In this document: positions 16,228-25,004 of the stretch, in pieces
How the letters are laid out: every line of letters starts with the position of its first letter
How positions within the stretch are numbered: the first letter of the stretch is position 1
Assembly (NCBI RefSeq): GCF_003112535.1
Contig: NZ_BEWA01000004.1
Coordinates: 62,001 to 126,000 of the forward strand
From: Streptomyces rishiriensis
GTDB taxonomy: Bacteria > Actinomycetota > Actinomycetes > Streptomycetales > Streptomycetaceae
Length of the DNA: 64,000 nucleotides
Direction of reading: 5' to 3'
Program-made: the position numbers and the translations under genes
Notes under the pieces: model-generated
Told to the model about the DNA's origin: nothing
What the model saw: only the letters and a program-made list of their open reading frames with translations
Databases searched by the model: none

Positions 16228-17418
16228 ATGGAAGACTCCGCACCGCGCCCGGCCCCCCGGGCGATCACCTCCGCGAACCCGGCCGACCCTCCCGTCTATG
16301 TGATCGGCGGCGGTCCCGGCGGTCTCGCCACCGCGTACGCGCTGCGTGCCCTGGGCATACGCGCGGTCGTCGTGGAGCGGGCCGACGCGGTCGGGGCGTC
16401 CTGGCGGCGGCACTACGACCGGCTGCACCTGCACACCACGCGGCGGCTGTCCGCCCTGCCCGGGCTGAAGATGCCGCGCCGGTTCGGACGGTGGGCGGCC
16501 CGCGACGACGTGGTGCGCTACCTGGAGAAGTACGCCGAGGTCCATGAGCTGGAGATCGTCACCGGCGTCGAGGTCTCCCGGGTCGAGCGCACCGCGGACG
16601 GCGCCGGGTGGCTGCTGCGCGCCACGGGCGGCCGTGAGCTGGTCGGCTCGGCGGTCGTCGTGGCCACCGGCTACAACCACACCCCGTACCTGCCGGACTG
16701 GCCGGGCCGCGAGGAGTTCACCGGCGAGCTGACCCACGCCGGCGCCTACCGCAACGGCGCCTCCTACGCCGGGCGGGACGTCCTCGTCGTGGGCGTCGGC
16801 AACACCGGCGCGGAGATCGCCGTCGACCTGGTGGAGCACGGGGCCGGGCGGGTGCGGCTCGCGGTGCGCACCGTCCCGCACATCGTGCGCCGCTCGACCG
16901 CGGGCTGGGCCGCCCAGTACAGCGGCATCCTGGTGCGCCGCCTGCCCGTCGCCCTCGTCGACCGGATCTGCCGGGTGATGGCGAGGGCGAGCATCCCCGA
17001 CCTGTCCGCGCACGGACTGCCGCGCCCCGACACCGGTCTCTACAGCCGGGCCAGGCAGGGCGCGATCCCGGTTCAGGACGTCGGCCTGATCGACGCCGTG
17101 CGCAAGGGCCGGGTGGAGGTCGTGGCCGCCGTGGAGGGCTTCGAGGACGGCGGCAAGGTCGTGCACGCCGACGGGACCCGGATCTCCCCGGACGCGGTCG
17201 TCGCGGCGACCGGATACGTCCGCGCCCTGGAGGGCCTGGTCGGCCACCTCGGCGTGCTCGACGACCGGGGCAGACCCGTCACCCACGGCGCCCGCGCCTG
17301 CGAACAGGCCCCCGGCCTCTACTTCACCGGCTTCACCACCCCGATCAGCGGCACGCTCCGCGAGCTGTCGATCGACGCGGAGAAGATAGCGAAGGCCGTA
17401 CGCCGCGCCCGCCGGTGA
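16228..17418 (+). CDS. FAD/NAD(P)-dependent flavoprotein monooxygenase-like oxidoreductase
   Basis: 396 residues. FAD-binding Rossmann motif VYVIGGGPGGLATAYALRAL (about 23-42), the substrate-proximal WRRHYDRLHLHTTRRLSALP stretch typical of YUCCA/FMO-like enzymes, an ATGYNHTPYLPDWPG motif (about 148) and a second Rossmann motif VLVVGVGNTGAEIAVDL (about 183) for NADPH. Related enzymes oxygenate soft nucleophiles or ketones (FMO or Baeyer-Villiger chemistry). It is divergent from DoxX, about 295 bases away, and could share the control of that gap. ATG at 16228 has no Shine-Dalgarno; TACGCT ends seven bases before it. Confidence 0.83.
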   Translation: MEDSAPRPAPRAITSANPADPPVYVIGGGPGGLATAYALRALGIRAVVVERADAVGASWRRHYDRLHLHTTRRLSALPGLKMPRRFGRWAARDDVVRYLEKYAEVHELEIVTGVEVSRVERTADGAGWLLRATGGRELVGSAVVVATGYNHTPYLPDWPGREEFTGELTHAGAYRNGASYAGRDVLVVGVGNTGAEIAVDLVEHGAGRVRLAVRTVPHIVRRSTAGWAAQYSGILVRRLPVALVDRICRVMARASIPDLSAHGLPRPDTGLYSRARQGAIPVQDVGLIDAVRKGRVEVVAAVEGFEDGGKVVHADGTRISPDAVVAATGYVRALEGLVGHLGVLDDRGRPVTHGARACEQAPGLYFTGFTTPISGTLRELSIDAEKIAKAVRRARR

Positions 17419-17456
17419 CCGGCGGCGGCCCGAGCGCGTGACAGCAGCCCGAGCCT

Positions 17457-17510
17457 GTTACTGTCGGTAACTTCCTTGATTTCACTGCCCGTTACATCTG
17501 TGTCAGATGT
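17457..17510. promoter_or_regulatory. Two inverted repeats before the amine oxidase gene
   Basis: GTTAC-TGTCG-GTAAC at 17457-17471 and ACATCTG-TGT-CAGATGT at 17494-17510 lie 100-155 bases upstream of the flavin amine oxidase start. Either could be a regulator site; neither matches the CTGACGG palindrome. No partner regulator gene is adjacent. Confidence 0.45.
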
Positions 17511-17611
17511 GCCGGGAGCGTTGTCGTGCGCCCGCGTGCGGAGCCAGAATGTGAGCCCTGTTCACCTTTTCGGCTCCACCTCTCGCTCCTGAAGCCCGAC
17601 GGAGGACGCAC

Positions 17612-19114
17612 GTGGCAAGTGAAAGACAGCCCACCCCCAGGATGTCCCGCCGCTCCCTGCTCGGCCGCACGGCCGCGGTGGCCGCCGGCGCCACCGCGCT
17701 CGGCGCGACCGCCGCGGGCCCGGCCGCCGCGGCCACCCGGGAGGTGGACGTCGCGATCGTCGGCGCGGGCCTCGCCGGTCTCACCGCGGCCCGCGACCTG
17801 GTCGCCGCCGGCCGCACGGTCGCCGTCCTGGAGGCCCGCGGCCGGGTGGGCGGCCGGGTCGTCAACCTGCCCCTGGCGGGCGGCGGGGTCACCGAGGGCG
17901 GCGGCGAGTTCATCGGTCCCACCCAGGACCGCATCAAGGCGCTCGCCGACTCCCTGGGCGTCGCCACCTTCCCCACCTACAACACCGGCAAGAACCTGCT
18001 CTACAAGGACGGCAAGAAGACCCCGTACGCCACCGACGGCCTGCTCGGCTCGGTCCCCCCGGTCGACGCCGCCGGCCTCGCCAACGCGGCGATCGTGCAG
18101 GCCACGCTCGACGACATGGCCAAGACGGTCCCGGTCGACGCGCCCTGGACCGCCGCGAAGGCCGAGGAGTGGGACCGGCAGACCTTCGAGACCTGGCTGC
18201 GCGCCAACGCCGTGATCCCGTCCGCCAAGTTCCTCCTCGACGTGGCCTGCACCTCGATCTTCTCGGCCGAACCACGCGAACTCTCGCTGCTCTTCGTGCT
18301 CTTCTACATCGCCGCGGCCGGCGACGAATCGACCCCCGGCACCCTGGAACGCCTCACCGAGACCGCGGGCGGCGCCCAGGAGCAGCGCTTCGTCGGCGGA
18401 TCCCAGCAGGTGCCGATCAAGCTCGCCGCCACGCTCAGCGACCGGGTGGTGCTGAACGCCCCGGTGCGCACGATCACCCGCTCCGGCGCGAAGTACGTCG
18501 TGACGGCCGACGGCGTCACCGTCACCGCCAAGAGGGTCGTCGTCGCCGTCCCCCCGCCGCTCGCGGCCCGCATCTCGTACGACCCGCTGCTGCCCGCCGC
18601 CCGCGACCAGCTCACCCAGCGCCTGCCGATGGCCTCCGTCGGCAAGGCGATCGCGATCTACGACACCCCGTTCTGGCGGGCCGACGGCCTCAACGGGCAG
18701 GTGGTCAGCGACACCGGCGTGGTCAGCTCCACCTTCGACAACTCCCCGCCGGACGCCTCCTACGGCGCGCTGATGGGCTTCATCGAGGCCGACGAGGCGC
18801 GGGCGTACGACGCGGCGAGCGAGGCGGAGGTCAGGGCGGCCGTGCTCAAGGACTACGTGACGTACTTCGGCCCGAAAGCGGCCTCCCCCACGTCGTTCGT
18901 CCTGCAACGCTGGAACAACGAGGCCTACACCCGCGGCGGGCCCGTCTCCATCGCCGCGCCCGGCGTCCTGACCCGGTACGGCCCGGCGCTGCGCGAGCCG
19001 GTCGGCGGGATCCACTGGGCCGGGACGGAGACCTCCGTCCACTGGATGGGCTTCATGGACGGGGCCGTGCGCTCGGGCGAGCGGGTGGCGGCGGAGGTGC
19101 TGGCCGCGCTGTAG
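17612..19114 (+). CDS. Secreted flavin monoamine oxidase (Tat substrate)
   Basis: 500 residues. Twin-arginine signal SRRSLLGRTAAVAAGATALG (residues about 12-31), with cleavage near AAAAT. FAD site VDVAIVGAGLAGLTAARDL (about 46-64) followed by the second GG-rich motif GRVGGRVVNLPLAGG. C-terminal FAD motif GGIHWAGTETSVHWMGFMDG is typical of MAO-type enzymes. It should oxidise a primary amine to aldehyde, ammonia and hydrogen peroxide outside the membrane. GTG at 17612 has GGAGG seven bases upstream. Downstream is a 24-base tandem repeat. Not obviously part of the palindrome-controlled set. Confidence 0.87.
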   Translation: MASERQPTPRMSRRSLLGRTAAVAAGATALGATAAGPAAAATREVDVAIVGAGLAGLTAARDLVAAGRTVAVLEARGRVGGRVVNLPLAGGGVTEGGGEFIGPTQDRIKALADSLGVATFPTYNTGKNLLYKDGKKTPYATDGLLGSVPPVDAAGLANAAIVQATLDDMAKTVPVDAPWTAAKAEEWDRQTFETWLRANAVIPSAKFLLDVACTSIFSAEPRELSLLFVLFYIAAAGDESTPGTLERLTETAGGAQEQRFVGGSQQVPIKLAATLSDRVVLNAPVRTITRSGAKYVVTADGVTVTAKRVVVAVPPPLAARISYDPLLPAARDQLTQRLPMASVGKAIAIYDTPFWRADGLNGQVVSDTGVVSSTFDNSPPDASYGALMGFIEADEARAYDAASEAEVRAAVLKDYVTYFGPKAASPTSFVLQRWNNEAYTRGGPVSIAAPGVLTRYGPALREPVGGIHWAGTETSVHWMGFMDGAVRSGERVAAEVLAAL

Positions 19115-19120
19115 GCGGCG

Positions 19121-19207
19121 GGCGCGGGTCCGCTGCGCGCGGGGGGCGCGGGTCCGCTGCGCGCGGGGGGCGCGGGTCCGCTGCGGGCGGGGGGCGCGGG
19201 TCCGCTC
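19121..19207. repeat. 24-base tandem repeat after the amine oxidase stop
   Basis: About 3.6 copies of a unit beginning GGCGCGGGTCCGCTGCG, starting at 19121, 19145, 19169 and 19193. It begins just after the stop codon and ends just before the operator pair at 19230. Confidence 0.85.
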
Positions 19208-19229
19208 CTTTCTGTGTGCACGACCATTC

Positions 19230-19268
19230 CTGACGGACCGTCAGCTATGTAACCTGACAGAGCGTCAG
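19230..19268. promoter_or_regulatory. Catabolic-regulon operators, copies 3 and 4
   Basis: CTGACGGACCGTCAG (19230-19244) is a perfect 15-bp palindrome. A second, weaker copy CTGACAGAGCGTCAG (19254-19268) has its centre 24 bp away. Both lie in the 200-base gap before the acyl-CoA synthetase gene. Two sites on nearly the same helix face would suit cooperative repression. Confidence 0.8.
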
Positions 19269-19315
19269 TTACTCCACGGTCACTCACGGCAGTCACACAG
19301 GGAGCGGGCGGACCG

Positions 19316-21541
19316 ATGCTTGGATCAACCCACGGCACCCTCACCACCGGCTCCCGCCGGGCCCGGGTCATCGCGTGCGGCGAAGAGCCCGGGCCCGCCG
19401 TCCACGGCCGGCCGGCCCAGGCGGACGACCTCGACGTCAGCGGCCGCCCGTTGTACGCGGACGTCCCCGATCTGGACCGGTTCTTCCGGCCCGGGTCCGT
19501 CGCGGTCGTCGGCGCCTCGGACGCCGAAGGACGCCCGAACACCGGCGTCACCCGGCAGCTGGTGAGCTGGGCGGAGCGGGTGGGGGCGCGGCTGCATCCC
19601 GTGCACCCCACCCGCGCGAGCGTGTTCGGCCTGCCCTGCGCCGCGTCCGTCGCCGAGCTGCCCGAGCAGGTCGACCTGGCGGTGCTGCTGGTCTCGGACC
19701 CGCTGCCGGTGATCGAGCAGCTGGCCGAGACGAAGGTGAAGTTCGCGGTCGTCTTCGCCTCCGGTTTCGCGGAGACCGGCGAGCGGGGCGCGGCCGCGCA
19801 GGAACGTCTGGCGGCGGCGGTGGAACGGTCCGGCATACGTCTGCTCGGCCCCAACACCAACCTCAACGCCTTCGAGCGGTTCCGCGACGACCTCACCGGA
19901 CCGGCGATCGCGCTGATCACCCAGTCCGGTCACCAGGGCCGTCCGGTCTTCGCCCTGCAGGAGCTCGGCGTGCGCCTCTCGCACTGGGCGCCGACCGGCA
20001 ACGAGGCCGACCTGGAGACCGCGGACTTCCTCTCCTACTTCGCCGAGCGCCCGGAGGTCGGTGCGATCGCCTGCTACATCGAAGGCCTCAAGGACGGCCG
20101 GTCCTTCCTGCTGGCCGCCGACCGGGCCGCCCGGCGCGGGGTGCCGGTGGTCGCGGTCAAGGTGGGGCGTACCGAGGCCGGCGCCCGTACCGCCGCCTCC
20201 CACACCGGCAAGCTGACCGGCGCGGACGAGGTCGTCGACGCGGCGATGCGCCAGTACGGGGTGATCCGCGTCGACGGCCTGGACGAACTCCAGGACACGG
20301 CGACCCTGCTGGCGCGGGCGCGGCCCCCGCAGGCCACCGGTGTGGCGATCTACTCGATCTCCGGCGGCACCGGCGCCCACGCGGCCGACCTGGCCACGGC
20401 GGCGGGCCTGGACCTGCCGGTCCTGTCCGGCGCGAAACAGGCCGAACTGCACCAGTGGATCCCCGAGTACCTGAACGTGGCCAACCCTGTCGACAACGGC
20501 GGCCACCCGGTGGGCGACCGGCGCGGCCGGAAGATCATCGACGCGATCCTCGACGACCCGGCGGTGGGCGTCCTCATCTGTCCCGTCACCGGGCCCTTCC
20601 CTCCCCTCAGCGACCGGCTGGTCCAGGACCTGGTGGACGCGGCGGAAGGGACGGAGAAGCTGGTCTGCGTGGTCTGGGGCTCCCCCGTGGGCACCGAGCC
20701 CGCCTACCGCGAGGTGCTGCTCGGCTCCTCCCGGGTGGCCACCTTCCGCACCCTGGCCAACTGCATCTCGGCCGTCCGGGCCCATCTCGACCACCACCGC
20801 TTCGTCACCGGTTACCGCTCCCCCTTCGACCAGGCCCCGCGCACCCCGTCCCCGTCCTACCGCAAGGCACAGCTGCTGATGCGGCCGGGACAGCAGCTGA
20901 GCGAGCACGCGGCCAAGCAGCTGCTGCGGGCGTACGGCATCCGCGTCCCGCGCGAACAGCTGGTGACCAGCGCGGCGGCGGCCGTGCGGGCGGCCGGGCT
21001 GGTCGGCTACCCGGTGGTGATGAAGGCGTCCGGCGCGCAGATCGCCCACAAGACCGAACTGGGCCTGGTCAAGATCGGCCTGACCTCGGCGAGCCAGGTC
21101 CGCGACGCCTACCGCGAGCTGACCGACATCGCCCGTTACGAGGACGTCGCGCTGGACGGCGTCCTGGTGTGCCAGATGGTCGAGCGGGGCGTGGAGATGG
21201 TGGTGGGCGTCACCCACGACGACCTGTTCGGGCCCACGGTCACGGTCGGGCTGGGCGGGGTCCTGGTGGAGGTCCTGCGGGACGCCGCCGTGCGCGTCCC
21301 GCCCTTCGGCGAGGACCAGGCCCACGACATGCTGGCCGAACTGCGCGGCAGGGCACTGCTGGACGGCGTCCGCGGCCGCCCCCCGGCCGACGTCGACGCG
21401 CTCGTCGAGGTCGTCCTGCGGGTGCAGCGCATGGCCCTGGAGCTCGGCGACGACCTGGCCGAGCTCGACGTCAATCCGCTGGTGGTCCTGCCCCGGGGCC
21501 AGGGCGCGGTGGCCCTGGACGCCCTGGCGGTGTGCCGGTGA
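19316..21541 (+). CDS. ADP-forming acyl-CoA synthetase (fused alpha-beta)
   Basis: 741 residues of the acetate-CoA ligase (ADP-forming) family with both subunits fused. Residues about 55-165 form a CoA-binding Rossmann domain (RFFRPGSVAVVGASDAEGRP), about 190-490 are succinyl-CoA-ligase-like domains (ALITQSGHQG; the ASHTGKLTG loop carries the candidate phospho-histidine), and residues about 515-740 form an ATP-grasp domain (GYPVVMKASGAQIAHKTELG). The enzyme interconverts an acyl-CoA and its acid with ATP; relatives act on aromatic or branched acids in catabolic operons. It starts with ATG and GGGAG upstream; its stop overlaps a repeat ORF that in turn overlaps the hydratase gene. Specificity unknown. 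Confidence 0.88.
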   Translation: MLGSTHGTLTTGSRRARVIACGEEPGPAVHGRPAQADDLDVSGRPLYADVPDLDRFFRPGSVAVVGASDAEGRPNTGVTRQLVSWAERVGARLHPVHPTRASVFGLPCAASVAELPEQVDLAVLLVSDPLPVIEQLAETKVKFAVVFASGFAETGERGAAAQERLAAAVERSGIRLLGPNTNLNAFERFRDDLTGPAIALITQSGHQGRPVFALQELGVRLSHWAPTGNEADLETADFLSYFAERPEVGAIACYIEGLKDGRSFLLAADRAARRGVPVVAVKVGRTEAGARTAASHTGKLTGADEVVDAAMRQYGVIRVDGLDELQDTATLLARARPPQATGVAIYSISGGTGAHAADLATAAGLDLPVLSGAKQAELHQWIPEYLNVANPVDNGGHPVGDRRGRKIIDAILDDPAVGVLICPVTGPFPPLSDRLVQDLVDAAEGTEKLVCVVWGSPVGTEPAYREVLLGSSRVATFRTLANCISAVRAHLDHHRFVTGYRSPFDQAPRTPSPSYRKAQLLMRPGQQLSEHAAKQLLRAYGIRVPREQLVTSAAAAVRAAGLVGYPVVMKASGAQIAHKTELGLVKIGLTSASQVRDAYRELTDIARYEDVALDGVLVCQMVERGVEMVVGVTHDDLFGPTVTVGLGGVLVEVLRDAAVRVPPFGEDQAHDMLAELRGRALLDGVRGRPPADVDALVEVVLRVQRMALELGDDLAELDVNPLVVLPRGQGAVALDALAVCR

Positions 21542-21756
21542 AGGCCGCCCGCCCGACCACGGACGCCCGCCTGAGCAGGGCCGCCCACCCGAGCGGGGAC
21601 ACCCACCCGACCAGGGCCGTCCACCCGACCGGGGACGTCTGCCCGACGAGGGCCGCCTACCCGACCGGGGACACCCACCCGACCGGGGACGTCTGCCCGA
21701 CCAGGGACGCTCACCCGCCGAGGGCTGCTCATCGCGATCGGGGGGACGGGGCGTGA
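21538..21756 (+). CDS. Hexapeptide-repeat ORF between synthetase and hydratase
   Basis: Open frame of 72 codons (GTG start overlapping the synthetase stop as GTGA; stop overlapping the hydratase GTG start as GTGA). After VKAA it is ten 18-base units (21550-21729) encoding hexapeptides such as HPTGDT, HPTGDV and CPTRAA. No homologue is known to me and the composition (Pro, Thr, Asp, His) resembles no fold. It may be a real small disordered protein, or an expanded repeat that happens to keep translational coupling between its neighbours. No Shine-Dalgarno of its own is needed if coupled. Confidence 0.4.
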   Translation: MKAARPTTDARLSRAAHPSGDTHPTRAVHPTGDVCPTRAAYPTGDTHPTGDVCPTRDAHPPRAAHRDRGDGA

Positions 21757-22550
21757 CCGCGCCCGGGCCGTCGATACGCCACCGGACCGACCGGCACGTC
21801 ACCCATCTGACCCTCGACCGCCCCGAGGCCCTCAACGCCCTCACCCCCGACGGGCGCGACCACCTGATCGCGCTCCTCGGCGAGGCCTCGGCGGACCCGG
21901 GCGTGCGGGCGGTGATCCTGACCGGCGCCGGCCGCGGCTTCTGCGCGGGGGCGGATCTGCGCGGCGGCGCCGCGCGCGGCGAGCGGGTCGCCGGGGACGT
22001 CGCCCGCACCCTTCGCCTCGGCGCCCAGCGCCTGGTCGCCGCCGTCCTCGACTGCGAGAAGCCGGTGATCGCCGCGGTGAACGGCACGGCGGCCGGCCTG
22101 GGCGCCCACCTCGCGCTCGCCTGCGACCTGGTGCTGGCGGCGGAATCGGCGCGCTTCATCGAGGTGTTCGTCCGCCGCGGCCTGGTCCCCGACGGCGGCG
22201 GCGCGTACCTGCTGCCCCGCCTGGTCGGCCCGCGGCGCGCCAAGGAGCTGATGTTCTTCGGCGACGCGCTCACCGCGCCGGACGCCGAACGGCTGGGCCT
22301 GGTCAACCGGGTCGTCCCGGACGGGGAGTTGGACAAGACGGCCCGCGACTGGGCGACCCGCCTGGCCGCCGGCCCCACCCGCGCCCTCGCGCTCACCAAG
22401 CAGCTCGTCAACGCCTCCCTGGAGTCGGACCGCGCCACGGCCTTCGCCGCCGAGGCCGCCGCCCAGGAGATCAACATGACGACGAGGGACGCCCAGGAAG
22501 GCGTGGCGAGCTTCGTGGAGCGCCGCGCGACGGACTTCAGGGGGCGGTGA
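21753..22550 (+). CDS. Enoyl-CoA hydratase/isomerase family protein
   Basis: 265 residues of the crotonase fold: LTLDRPEALNALTPDGRDHL, the oxyanion-hole segment GAGRGFCAGADLRGG (about 54-68), VIAAVNGTAAGLGAHLALACD, and VRRGLVPDGGGAYLLPRLVG where the second acidic position is PDGGG. It should hydrate or isomerise an enoyl-CoA in the pathway started by the ADP-forming synthetase of the same operon. GTG start overlaps the upstream repeat ORF. A GC-rich hairpin 11 bases after the stop probably ends the operon. A second family member is at 61516-62265. Confidence 0.87.
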   Translation: MTAPGPSIRHRTDRHVTHLTLDRPEALNALTPDGRDHLIALLGEASADPGVRAVILTGAGRGFCAGADLRGGAARGERVAGDVARTLRLGAQRLVAAVLDCEKPVIAAVNGTAAGLGAHLALACDLVLAAESARFIEVFVRRGLVPDGGGAYLLPRLVGPRRAKELMFFGDALTAPDAERLGLVNRVVPDGELDKTARDWATRLAAGPTRALALTKQLVNASLESDRATAFAAEAAAQEINMTTRDAQEGVASFVERRATDFRGR

Positions 22551-22560
22551 CGGTCGGCCG

Positions 22561-22594
22561 GTGCGGGCGCCCGCACGGGTCCGTGCGCCCGCAC
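22561..22594 (+). terminator. Nested hairpin after the hydratase gene
   Basis: GTGCGGGCGC pairs with GCGCCCGCAC around an inner ACGG/CCGT stem. It begins 11 bases after the stop codon and has no T-run. Confidence 0.65.
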
Positions 22595-22604
22595 CCCTTC
22601 CCAT

Positions 22605-22619
22605 CTGACATACCGTCAG
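22605..22619. promoter_or_regulatory. Catabolic-regulon operator, copy 5
   Basis: CTGACATACCGTCAG keeps the CTGAC/GTCAG half-sites with a degenerate centre. It lies 14 bases upstream of the flavin reductase start and next to the preceding terminator. Confidence 0.65.
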
Positions 22620-22632
22620 CTTCAATGAGGAC

Positions 22633-23214
22633 ATGATGGGACATGCGGGAATGGCGGCCGCCGCCGTCCGTTATCTCAGGGCGGGCCCGGTCGAGCCGCT
22701 GCCGCGCCCCGCACTGCGCTGCGTGCGCGACGACGAGCGGGCGCCCGTCGATCCGGCCGAGTTCCGGCGGGTGCTCGGGAGCTTCGCCTCCGGGGTGACC
22801 GTCGTGACCGCGCCGACGCCGGAGGGCCCCGCCGGATTCGCCTGCCAGTCCTTCTCCTCGCTCTCCCTCGATCCGCCCCTGGTCGCCTTCATGGTCGGCC
22901 GCACGTCCGCCACCTGGCCGCGCATCGCCCGGGCCGGCGTCTTCTGCGTCAACGTGCTCAGCGCCCGGCAGGGGGCGCTGTGCCGGGCCTTCGCGGTGAG
23001 CGGGGCGGACAAGTTCGCGGGCGTCGACCACGACCCGGCGCCGGTCTCGGGCGCCCCGCGCCTCGCCGGCGCGCTCGCCTGGATCGACTGCGCGATCCAC
23101 GCCGTCCACACCGGCGGCGACCACCTGGTCGTCGTGGGCCGGGTGAACGCCCTGGGAACGGGCGAGGGCGCGGACGAACCGCCCCTGCTGTTCCACAGGG
23201 GCCGGTTCCTCTGA
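22633..23214 (+). CDS. Flavin reductase family protein (two-component monooxygenase reductase)
   Basis: 193 residues. An N-terminal tail of about 45 residues precedes the FMN-binding split barrel: EFRRVLGSFASGVTVVTAPT (about 44), FACQSFSSLSLDPPLVAFMV (about 74), VFCVNVLSARQGALCRAFAV and a C-terminal DHLVVVGRVNALG. Such enzymes reduce free flavin for a separate oxygenase (HpaC/HsaB type). It is alone in its operon with its own operator, and no matching two-component oxygenase is visible in the window, so the partner must be elsewhere or be one of the flavoproteins nearby. ATG at 22633; the two following ATGs are alternatives. Confidence 0.85.
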   Translation: MMGHAGMAAAAVRYLRAGPVEPLPRPALRCVRDDERAPVDPAEFRRVLGSFASGVTVVTAPTPEGPAGFACQSFSSLSLDPPLVAFMVGRTSATWPRIARAGVFCVNVLSARQGALCRAFAVSGADKFAGVDHDPAPVSGAPRLAGALAWIDCAIHAVHTGGDHLVVVGRVNALGTGEGADEPPLLFHRGRFL

Positions 23215-23267
23215 CCGACGGGCTGCCCGAGGGCAGGCGCGGACCGCTCACCGTCAGCCGTCCGGCC

Positions 23268-23316
23268 GTCGGCGGTCGGCGGTCGGCGGTCGGCGGTCGG
23301 CGGTCGGCGGTCGGCG
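23268..23316. repeat. 7-base tandem repeat (GTCGGCG)7
   Basis: Seven perfect heptamers fill the space between the convergent flavin reductase and multicopper oxidase genes and end two bases before the latter's stop codon. Confidence 0.9.
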
Positions 23317-23317
23317 C

Positions 23318-24847
23318 TCAGTTCACGTAGTCGACGACCTGCATCATGCCCTCGTCCCCGTGCTGGAGCTGGTGGCAGTGCAGCATGGAGCGGCCGGTGA
23401 AGTCCTCGGCGCGCAGCCGGAAGGTGACCGAGCCGTTCGGCGGGACGGCGACGGTGTCGTGCCAGACCGGCGTGGCCAGCGGGCGGCTGTCCACGGCGGT
23501 CAGCAGGAAGTGGTTGGTGTGCAGGTGGAAGGGGTGATGGCTGTGGGCGCGCGAGTCGTTGACGACCGTCCACTCCTCGACCTCGCCGAGCCGTACCCGC
23601 TGGTTGACGTGGCTGGGCGAGTAGCGGCCCCAGGCGGCGTCCTTGCTGCCGCCCTGCGGGACGGCGGGCGGGGTCTCGCCGTCGCCCAGGATGCGGTAGG
23701 CGTTCGGGAAGGCGCCGGAGAAGACGTTCTCGTAACTGCGGAAGGTCAGCGCCCGGGTGCGGGTCGGCGCGGGCAGCTCGGGGGGCCGGCCGGGCAGCCG
23801 GGCCGGCAGTGACATCGTGCGGGCGGCGCCGGTGACGACGAGCGTGAGCAGGGGGTGGGAGGGGCCGCCGCCGGTGAGCTGGTAGGTGCCCGGCTTGCCG
23901 CCGCGGACCAGCACGTCGACGCGTCCGCCCATGGGGAGCGTCAGTCCGGTGGTCGCGACGGGTTCCATGAAGGTGACGCCGTCACAGGCGATCTGGTGCA
24001 TCTCCTGCCCGGCCAGGTTCAGGAAGTGCGCCGTGAGCGCCCCGGCGTTGACGATCCTCCAGCGCTGGATCTCTCCCGGGGCGATGGTCAGCACGGGGTT
24101 CTTCACGCCGTTGACCAGGAACGTCGAGGCGATGGTGTCGTAGACGCCGCTGGAGGTCAGGTCCGGCACCCGGCCGCCGGACACCTTGAGTTCGCTGATG
24201 CAGACGACGACCTCCCGGGCGGCGGCGATCTCGGGCACCTCGTCGACGTCGCCGTCGACGATGAGCACGCCCGCCATGCCGCCCAGCACCTGGGTCGCGG
24301 TGGATCCGTGGTGGTGGGGGTGGTACCAGAACGTGCCGGCCGGGTGACCTGCGGGCACGTCGATGCGGCTGCGGTGGGCGGTGGTGGCTCCCGGGGCGGA
24401 GGCGGGTTCGAAGACGCGGAAGACGTTGTCCGACTCGCCCGCGGGGTCCACGTGCATGCCGTGGGCGTGCAGGTTGAAGCTGTTGAAGTGATGCGGGACG
24501 TTCATCTCCTGATGCTTCGCACCGCCGTTCGCCGGCAGCGCGTTGATCTGCGTGATCTCCAGGGAGTCCCCGGGGTGCACGCGCAGCGTCGGCCCCGGGA
24601 CGGTCCCCTCGTAGGTGCGGGTGGTCACCCGGCCGACGCCGGGGATGTCCAGGTCGGTGAACCGGACGGTCAGCTCGGTCGTCAGCCGTCCCGTGGCGGG
24701 CGACGAGCTGCGGGTCTCCGGCTCGGGGAAGGGCGGGTCGGCCGCCTGCCGCGCCACCGCGGGCGGACCCGCCGCTCCCGCGGCCACGACCGCCCCGGCG
24801 GCGAGAGGCAGGCTTTTCAGTACGCCACGACGGGACAGGGCTGTCAT
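23318..24847 (-). CDS. Secreted three-domain multicopper oxidase
   Basis: 509 residues. Twin-arginine signal (LSRRGVLKSLPLAAGAVVAA, residues 4-23). All four copper-binding motifs are present: NLHAHGMHV (about 150), WYHPHHHGST (about 195), HPFHLHTNHF (about 435) and HCHQLQHGDEGMM (about 490), the last with the axial methionine. Relatives include CotA, CueO and phenoxazinone-synthase-like laccases that oxidise phenols or Cu(I)/Fe(II) outside the cell. ATG at 24847 has GGAGG upstream. A TTACGTAA palindrome at about 24896 and a -10-like TAATGT precede it. No operator of the catabolic type is seen. Confidence 0.9.
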   Translation of the reverse strand: MTALSRRGVLKSLPLAAGAVVAAGAAGPPAVARQAADPPFPEPETRSSSPATGRLTTELTVRFTDLDIPGVGRVTTRTYEGTVPGPTLRVHPGDSLEITQINALPANGGAKHQEMNVPHHFNSFNLHAHGMHVDPAGESDNVFRVFEPASAPGATTAHRSRIDVPAGHPAGTFWYHPHHHGSTATQVLGGMAGVLIVDGDVDEVPEIAAAREVVVCISELKVSGGRVPDLTSSGVYDTIASTFLVNGVKNPVLTIAPGEIQRWRIVNAGALTAHFLNLAGQEMHQIACDGVTFMEPVATTGLTLPMGGRVDVLVRGGKPGTYQLTGGGPSHPLLTLVVTGAARTMSLPARLPGRPPELPAPTRTRALTFRSYENVFSGAFPNAYRILGDGETPPAVPQGGSKDAAWGRYSPSHVNQRVRLGEVEEWTVVNDSRAHSHHPFHLHTNHFLLTAVDSRPLATPVWHDTVAVPPNGSVTFRLRAEDFTGRSMLHCHQLQHGDEGMMQVVDYVN

Positions 24848-25004
24848 GAGGCGCCTCCACAGGCAGCGAACGGCAGAGCAACTCGACGAACCTCACATTA
24901 CGTAAGGTAGCCGCCCAGTACGTGGAGTAATCACCGGCGGGTTGCGCGCCCCGCCCCGTCGCACCGCCGTCGCCTTCCGGCCGCCGTCGCCCTCGCCGCC
25001 GCCT

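Noticed and set aside
19325-22594. Very long minus-strand open frame opposite the acyl-CoA synthetase and hydratase
   Set aside because: The translation is Arg/Gly/Pro-rich with no domain; the plus strand gives two clear protein families. It is a GC-skew shadow.
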